From NCBI RefSeq assembly GCF_002999335.1, contig NW_020312334.1, positions 1 to 12,020 of the forward strand: a stretch of DNA of 12,020 nt. Reading direction: 5' to 3'. How positions within the stretch are numbered: the first letter of the stretch is position 1; each line of letters opens with the position of its first letter. The translations under genes and the position numbers were made by a program. A model generated the notes under the pieces. It did not search any database and was not told the origin of the DNA. It worked only from the letters and a program-made list of their open reading frames with translations. Positions 6,623 to 12,020 of this stretch are shown here, piece by piece. Source of the stretch: Cyclospora cayetanensis. Its lineage: Eukaryota; Apicomplexa; Conoidasida; Eucoccidiorida; Eimeriidae.

Positions 6623-9600
6623 ATGAGCCTAGTCGCCACAAGATCGCTGCTGCTGCAGCAGCGGCGGCTGTATCTGGGAAATGCAGCGCGCCTGTTGCAG
6701 CCACACGCAGCAGCAGCAGCGGTGGCTGCTTCGCAGCCGCTGTGGCATTATTGTGCCCCTCGCTTTGCCAGCAGCAGCAGCAGCAGCAGCAGCCCAGCAG
6801 TCGCGACAGACGCAGGAAGCGATGGATTTATGTCGGGAACTGCTGCATCGTACGCTGAGCAAATGCTTGTTGCCTGGCGCAAGGATCCATCCTCCGTGCA
6901 TGCCTCTTGGGCAGCCTATTTCAGCAACCTCGAGAGGGGACTCTCCCCTGGCTTGTGTTTCACATCTCCCCCCTCTTTCCAGCAGCAACAGCCTCAACAG
7001 TACGTCGCATCATCATCGCCAGCAGCTGCTGCAGCCGCCGTTGGGAGCTTCCAGGGAGTGTCTCTGGCGCCTCATCAGTTGCCTCGCGGCTCAGGAGCGA
7101 TGTCTGCAGTGGGCATTTCGGAGGCGTTTTCACCTGCATCGGCAGCAGCAACAGCACCAGCTTCAGCTACTTCCGCCGCTAGTGCTGCTACCGCATCTAC
7201 CACCATAGGCGTCCACTCGGTGCTTCCCATCGTGCCGGGCGCTGCCGGATCCTTGCCACTCTCCTCTTTGCCGCATCAATCTGTCCACGACACCTCCCGC
7301 TTGATTCAGATGATTCGAGGATACCAGATGCGGGGGCATGAATTGGCGAAGATCAATCCTCTCTCCCTGCCGCGGAAGCCTCCCTACTGCACCGTGCGAG
7401 CCGCGCAAAGACCACTGCTGCTTTCTCCCGAGCAGTACGGATTCACGGCAGCAGATCTAGACAGAGTGTACGACACGAGGGTTCCTGGGATGCAAGGTTT
7501 CTTGTCTCCTGATTCGCCTCCGCGATCTTTGCGCGAGCTAGTGCGGCGTCTCAACGAGACGTATTGCGGAAGCCTGGGAGTCGAGTACATGCACATCTCA
7601 GACACGAGCGTCTGCAACTTTATTCGGCAGAAGCTGGAGACGGAGAGGCAGTATCAGTTCAGCAGGGAGAGCCGCAGGAAGATCCTCACCCGGATCGCGC
7701 GATCGCAGCTGTTCGAGAATTTCTGCGCGAGCAAGTTTGCCACCACACGCCGCTTCGGACTGGACGGATGCGAGACACTCATCGTCGGAATGAAGGCGAT
7801 TACCAAGCGAGCCGCGCTCGAGGGAGTAGAAAGCGTTGTCATCGGCATGGCTCACCGTGGACGTCTGAACGTGCTCGTGAATGTCTTGCACAAACCCATG
7901 CAGCAGATGCTCAGCGAGTTTCAAGGCGTCTCCGGCTTTGGTTCCAGCGAGTGGGGAAACACAGGCGATGTCAAGTATCATCTAGGCGTCGAATTCGATC
8001 TGTTTGACACTGACAGCCAGCGCAGCATGCACATGTGCATCTTGCCGAATCCTTCGCACTTGGAAGCCGTCGATCCCTTAGTCCTCGGCCTGTCTCGCGC
8101 GCAGCAGTATTTTCGCAAAGACAAGGAACGCAGCCTTGTGCTACCTATCATTATCCACGGAGACGCCTCCCTCGCTGGTCAGGGAGTCGTGTATGAAACT
8201 CTCCAGATGTGTGCCTTGCCGAACTACACCGTGGGAGGAGCCATCCACCTCGTCGTGAACAATCAAATAGGCTTTACCACCAATCCTATCGACTCTGGAA
8301 GCGGCAAATACTGCACCGACATCGCCAAAGCCGTCGATGCGCCCATCATCCACGTCAACGCCGATGATCCCGAAGCCGTCACCTTCGCGTGCGAACTGGC
8401 TCTCGAATTCCGCCAAAAATTCAAGCACGATGTCTTCATCGACATCGTAGGCTACAGACGCTTTGGACACAACGAACTAGACATGCCCAAATTCACGCAG
8501 CCGCTCACATACACGCTCATCGCCAGAAAGAAACCTGCACTTGAACTGTATGCCGAAAAGCTTATTCGGGAGGTACGCAAGCAGGAAAACTCGCGAACAA
8601 GAAAGAGAGAAAGAAGGGGATTCACAGGGAGGGAGAAGGGAGAAGGGAGAAGGGAAGAAAGGGAGGGAGGGGATTGCGGAGGGAGGAAGGAGTTGAGGAG
8701 GGAGGAAGGGAGAAATGGAAAGAGGGACAGACGATGGTGCTCGTAGTTAGCGTCTACAAGGAGGAGTCGTGGTGGTTGTGGGGAGGATGTTTTTTTTAAA
8801 GGGGCCCTACCTTGTGCGATCTACATATGTGCATGTGCTTCTCTCGTATTTGTTTCATTCTTTTTTCTCTTTCTTTCTTAGGACGTCGTGAGCACGGAAG
8901 ACGTCTCGAGGCTCAAGGGGGATATTTGGGATTTTTATACCCGCGAATACGAAAACAGCAAGCATTTCGTTCCAGCACACCAGGTACAAGAAGGCGGACT
9001 GTAGAGACACAGAGAAGAAATGTACATATATCGAGAGAAGAGATACACATATATATACGGAGAAGGGATGTATCTATGTATATATAGAGATAGAATATGA
9101 GCGACGTCAAAATGTGTGGGAACTTCTTGACAGGAGGGTATGTGTTTGCGTGTGGGGCCGTTATGCTGCCGGAGAAGAGTTCATTGAAGGGTAGTGTCAA
9201 GAGCTTTCTGAGGAAGCTTCTTCTCCCCTGAAGCGATGGGGGGCAGGCGACGGGAAAGAAAGCAGATTGTGCTGGACTAAGGCTTTTTGCGACGGAGGCT
9301 GATTATTTTAGGAAGTTTAGCTTTTGTGCGAGAGCGCCTGGAGGATCTCTCGCTACAATTGTGTGTATGCATGTGTGCATGTACATGTATGACTATGTGT
9401 ATGTATGTGTGTGTTTTTTCGGGAAGCTGTGAGGGGGGGAAAAAGTGCTTTGTTTATCGGTCAGTACGTCTTTTTGATTGCAGCAGCGCTTATGCCTCGC
9501 GGTGTGTAACTGTCTGTCTGTCTGTCTGTTTTATGAATGTGCTCAGTACCAGTATGCCCCCCAGTGGACTCATCTGGTGACACCTGACCATCCTTCTCCC

Positions 9601-11393
9601 CCGCGTGTTACAGGTGAGATTGCACACGTCCTGTGCAACAAAAAGGCGAGACATCTTCATCCTGTTTGCGAGAGACGCATGTCTTCATCGATCTGAAGCC
9701 GTGGAAATGGTCGTGCTTGTGTGAACCCCTACAGCGCTTGCAGAGATAGTGTCTGCCTGCCTATGGTGTTATGCTGCTTCTTCACTGCTTGAGGAGACCA
9801 ACCCTTCTCTAGTTGGCTGTACAGAACAGAGGCCTGCTCTCTCTGTGCTGCCTTCTCTTTCTTTGAGTAACTCGCTCGGTGTTGCACATAGGGAGAGAGA
9901 CAGAGACAGAGAGAGACAGCATGAGCGGGTGTATACTTCTCACTGGATGCGTGTCTCCTGGTTTTTATTGATCGCATGATGTTTTCCGTGGTCTATTCTT
10001 TGCTTGGTATTCCTTGCTTCAAGGCTTTTCTTCTTCAGCGTGCTCTGCTAACAGCACAGCCTTCTTCCTCTAATACTTCCGTTTCCGGACTCTGTTTGAA
10101 ACGTTATACTGGCGAGACAGACAGACAGCCTGTCTCGAAGATTTTCACAAAAAATTTTTATCTGTTCGTAGAGATCTATAGATGTGTATAAATTATATCT
10201 GCATATCAATAGATCTATGCATCTGTGTATGTGATGAAGTATGCATAGCCGTGGACGCACAGAGATATGTATGCTTGCATATCTATCGACTTTTTTAGAT
10301 GCAAGTAGATATATGTATGTTTTATATCGATCTACATGCATCTATATACATATATATATGAATTCACTACCACCGCAATCAAAAATCTGGCGCATTGCAC
10401 GCCTCTGGCTTTTACATTTCCTCTGCTCGTGTTGCGGTGTCTCCGCTGTCTGCAGGAGTTCGCCTGTCCACGCTGCGTGACTTAGGCCGTCGCATCTTCA
10501 CTATTCCTGAGGGTTTTGTTGCTCACCCCACGATTTCACGTATTTTCAAGCAACGACTTGCGGCAGTCGAGGGTTCTGAGGAAGAGCCAAGCCTCGATTT
10601 CGGTGCTGCAGAAAATCTCGCCTATGCCTCGCTGCTGAGCGATGGCTTCCATGTAAGTCCAATGAAAGAGGCAAAACAAAAAGACGCTTCTGGAGTGCCT
10701 CCTGGCCTCCTGCTTTCATCAGTAACAACGAACGCGCGTCGATTATCACAGATTCTTCCCCCCCCACTGCTTTCTCAACTGCCTCCTCAGACGGGGTGGC
10801 AGCAGTAGCAGCTGCAGCTGGCATTTGCTCCCGTCCTTCCGTAGCCTCATCTCCATGTGTAGTTTGTCAGCTCCAAAAACGCCATCGCAATATTTGCATG
10901 GATATACCTGCAGGCACTCACAATACATATACTTATAAGTGCACAATCCATGTACACACCTAAATGTATAAATATAAATATATACGCCTACGATACATAC
11001 ACATACATACATACACATACATACATGCATGTATATATATATATATCGGTGTGTCTGCCGAATACGCTGTCGAGTCTCGCCACATTTTATGCTGCTTTAC
11101 GGAGGAACTCCCGTCTTTTTGCAGACGGCGAGTCTGTGTCTATGTGTGTTTTTGGCATGTCAGTCAGTCAGCTCAGGGAAAGAACGAAAGTCTGGCAGCC
11201 TATTTTCTGTGCGTTTTCGCTTTCAAGGTTCGCCTAGCCGGCCAGGATGCTCAACGGGGGACGTTTTCTCACCGCCACGCAGTTCTCTCCGATCAGGCAG
11301 TTGAGGCGCAGCATTGCATCTTCGATTCTCTGAAAGATTTACGCCTCCCGCACAAAATTGCGGTGTGCAATTCGCTGTTATCCGAATACGCTG
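6623..11393 (+). CDS. OGDH: 2-oxoglutarate dehydrogenase E1 component, mitochondrial (five exons visible, 3' end outside window)
   Basis: This is the thiamine-diphosphate-dependent E1 subunit of the 2-oxoglutarate dehydrogenase complex. It decarboxylates 2-oxoglutarate and passes the succinyl group to E2 in the TCA cycle. Exons are 6623-8572, 8882-8983, 9547-9613, 10456-10652 and 11228-11393; phases match (0, 0, 1, 0, 1) and give 827 codons. Residues 1-25 are Arg-rich without acids, like a mitochondrial presequence. Residues 66-102 (GFMSGTAASYAEQM..AWRKDP) are the E1o N-terminal motif. The core shows RGHELAKINPL (from 237), GMAHRGRLNV (H411), YHLG (H453), the ThDP/Mg site GDASLAGQGVVYE (513-525) with NNQIGFTT (546-553), and GHNELDMP (615-622). 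Later exons give RIFTIPEGF, ENLAYASLLSDGFH and VRLAGQDAQRGTFSHRH. Residues 28-57 and 118-195 are Ala/Ser/Gln-rich. Start chosen as the first Met of the frame, context CAAATGA. About 270-280 C-terminal residues are missing. Confidence 0.97.
6770..6793 (+). repeat. AGC run encoding Ser8 near the OGDH N-terminus
   Basis: Eight AGC codons in a row encode residues 50-57, between the presumed presequence and the conserved E1o N-terminal motif. The same Ser8/AGC pattern occurs in the neighbouring ARID gene. Confidence 0.9.
8573..8881 (+). other. OGDH intron 1, G-rich
   Basis: Donor GGGAG|GTACGC follows codon E650; the acceptor is a long pyrimidine tract ending CTTTCTTAG|GAC. The intron is 309 nt, a multiple of three, but has an in-frame TAG at 8744-8746, so retention would add 57 codons and stop. 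Positions about 8618-8712 are GGGA/GGAGG-rich with many G-tracts. The protein alignment runs YAEKLIRE to DVVSTEDVSRLKG across the junction, which supports removal. Confidence 0.93.
8984..9546 (+). other. OGDH intron 2
   Basis: Donor CACCAG|GTACAA; acceptor GTGCTCAG|TAC, with a second AG six bases later (TACCAG|TAT) that would drop two residues (YQ). It holds TATA/GAGATA repeats at 9020-9100, TGTG/CATG repeats at 9358-9415 and CTGT repeats at 9510-9530. No other gene was seen. Confidence 0.88.
9614..10455 (+). other. OGDH intron 3
   Basis: This 842-nt intron has donor ACAG|GTGAGA and acceptor CCGCTGTCTGCAG|GA, splitting Gly707 in phase 1. It includes GAGACAGA-type repeats at 9890-9920 and an A/T-rich stretch with GATCTATA/ATGCAT motifs at 10165-10365. 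No conserved coding sequence is seen. Confidence 0.88.
10653..11227 (+). other. OGDH intron 4
   Basis: This 575-nt intron has the consensus donor CCAT|GTAAGT and acceptor TTTTCGCTTTCAAG|GTT. A CATA/TACA microsatellite that turns into TATATA lies at about 10927-11046. Phase 0 joins DGFH to VRLAGQD, matching the conserved family sequence without a gap. Confidence 0.92.
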
Positions 11394-11464
11394 GTGCGGC
11401 ATCCCTCCCTCCCTTCCCCCGCGAGCGCGTCTTCCCTAGTCCTGGCTGCTTCTGTCTTCTAACG

Positions 11465-11590
11465 CCTTTTGCTTTTTGTTCTCTTCTTCCTTTTCGTCTT
11501 TTGCTGCCTTTTGTCTTCTTCTTTTCGTCTTCTTCCTTTTCGTCTCTTGCTGCCTTTTTGTCTTCTTTTCCCTCCTCCTCCGCTTCCTTT
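11465..11590. repeat. Degenerate TTTTCGTCTTC / TTGCTGCC minisatellite
   Basis: Pyrimidine-rich units with recurring CTTTTCGTCT, TGCTGCCTTTT and GTCTTCTT occur inside OGDH intron 5. Spacing is irregular, so it is a decayed or mixed tandem repeat. Confidence 0.75.
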
Positions 11591-11825
11591 TGCGGTGGCT
11601 GCATCGCCGATGCCGCTCAGGATGTACCACAGTTCTTATCGAAAAAAAATTCTCATTGCACGATAATAGGTGCAGAGATAAAGGCGTGGAATAAGGGAAA
11701 CAGAGAGGAAGAGAAGAGAAAGGAGCTTCTTTTCCTCGCCATGCCGTTTGCTCGCTGTTGTGACGCGTTTCTTGTGGTTTTTGCATCCTCCAGTCGATGG
11801 TCTTTGCCCTTTTTGTTGCCCGTCT

Positions 11826-12020
11826 GAATGACTGCCGTCTGTCTCATATCTCATGTTTTTACTCTCTTTTGAATGACCGCCGTCTGTCTCATATTTCATG
11901 TTTTTACTCTCTTTTGAATGACTGCCGTCTGTCTCATATCTCATGTTTTTACTCTCTTTTGAATGACTGCCGTCTGTCTCATATCTCATGTTTTTACTCT
12001 CTTTTGAATGACTGCCGTCT
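11826..12020. repeat. 45-bp minisatellite, 4.3 copies, running off the edge
   Basis: Units start at 11826, 11871, 11916 and 11961, with a partial fifth at 12006. Each begins GAATGACTGCCGTCTG and ends TTTTTACTCTCTTTT. The second copy differs at two bases (ACCGCC and ATATTTC); the other copies appear identical. It lies inside OGDH intron 5 and continues past the window. Confidence 0.96.

Larger units (their letters stand above)
11394..12020 (+). other. OGDH intron 5 (start only)
   Basis: Conserved sequence stops at SEYA. A donor CTG|GTGCGG at 11394 in phase 1 would let the next exon begin with TG to complete the Val usual at this place. No following exon (expected WEAQFGDF and HGxxGQGPEHSSAR motifs) occurs before the right edge. 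The intron carries a CT-rich degenerate repeat and a 45-bp minisatellite. The donor is not a strong consensus, so its exact base is less certain than the other borders. Confidence 0.75.

Noticed and set aside
8141..8470. A 109-codon minus-strand frame opposite OGDH
   Set aside because: It mirrors the conserved OGDH catalytic exon in the antisense frame; the plus-strand protein explains the sequence fully.
11293..11786. Lys/Glu/Arg-rich minus-strand frames of about 100-116 codons
   Set aside because: They arise from the CT-rich minisatellite of OGDH intron 5 and overlap OGDH exon 5; no domain.
1..12020. Telomere-like TTTAGGG repeats, transposon ends, tRNA or rRNA genes, CRISPR-like arrays
   Set aside because: None was seen on reading; the regular repeats present are microsatellites and minisatellites without unique spacers or associated genes.

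Overview
This window looks like nuclear DNA of a coccidian apicomplexan, most likely an Eimeria species (inference). The reasons are abundant CAG/CTG trinucleotide runs that encode poly-Ala, poly-Ser and poly-Gln tracts, dense simple repeats in the introns (GA, GATA-like and ACATATGTAT-like arrays), and genes split by introns of about 0.3-1 kb with GT..AG borders. No prokaryotic operon structure, tRNA, rRNA or CRISPR array was seen.

Two split genes lie head to head. On the minus strand (about 5005 down to 755, possibly beyond the left edge) is a gene whose first three exons together form an ARID/BRIGHT DNA-binding domain. Two of its later exons form a helical segment resembling the region after the ARID in ARID2/Rsc9-type SWI/SNF subunits. 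Its six exons join in phase into 523 codons. On the plus strand, from 6623 to beyond the right edge, is the gene for mitochondrial 2-oxoglutarate dehydrogenase E1 (OGDH). Five exons join in phase into 827 codons, with the last roughly 270-280 residues outside the window.

Layout: 1-754 is repeat-rich non-coding DNA (purine-rich, then an alternating purine/pyrimidine array); 755-5005 is the ARID gene; 5006-6622 is a divergent intergenic region of 1.6 kb rich in CAG/CTG repeats and palindromes, which presumably holds both promoters and 5' UTRs; 6623-11393 is the visible part of OGDH; 11394-12020 is the start of OGDH intron 5, ending in a 45-bp minisatellite that runs off the edge.

The two genes have no obvious functional link: one is a TCA-cycle enzyme and the other a probable chromatin-remodelling subunit. 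They may share regulatory DNA. I see no mobile element or novel multi-gene system. The most notable points are the ARID2/Rsc9-like protein, alternative in-frame splice choices, and codon-sized or self-complementary repeats in non-coding DNA.
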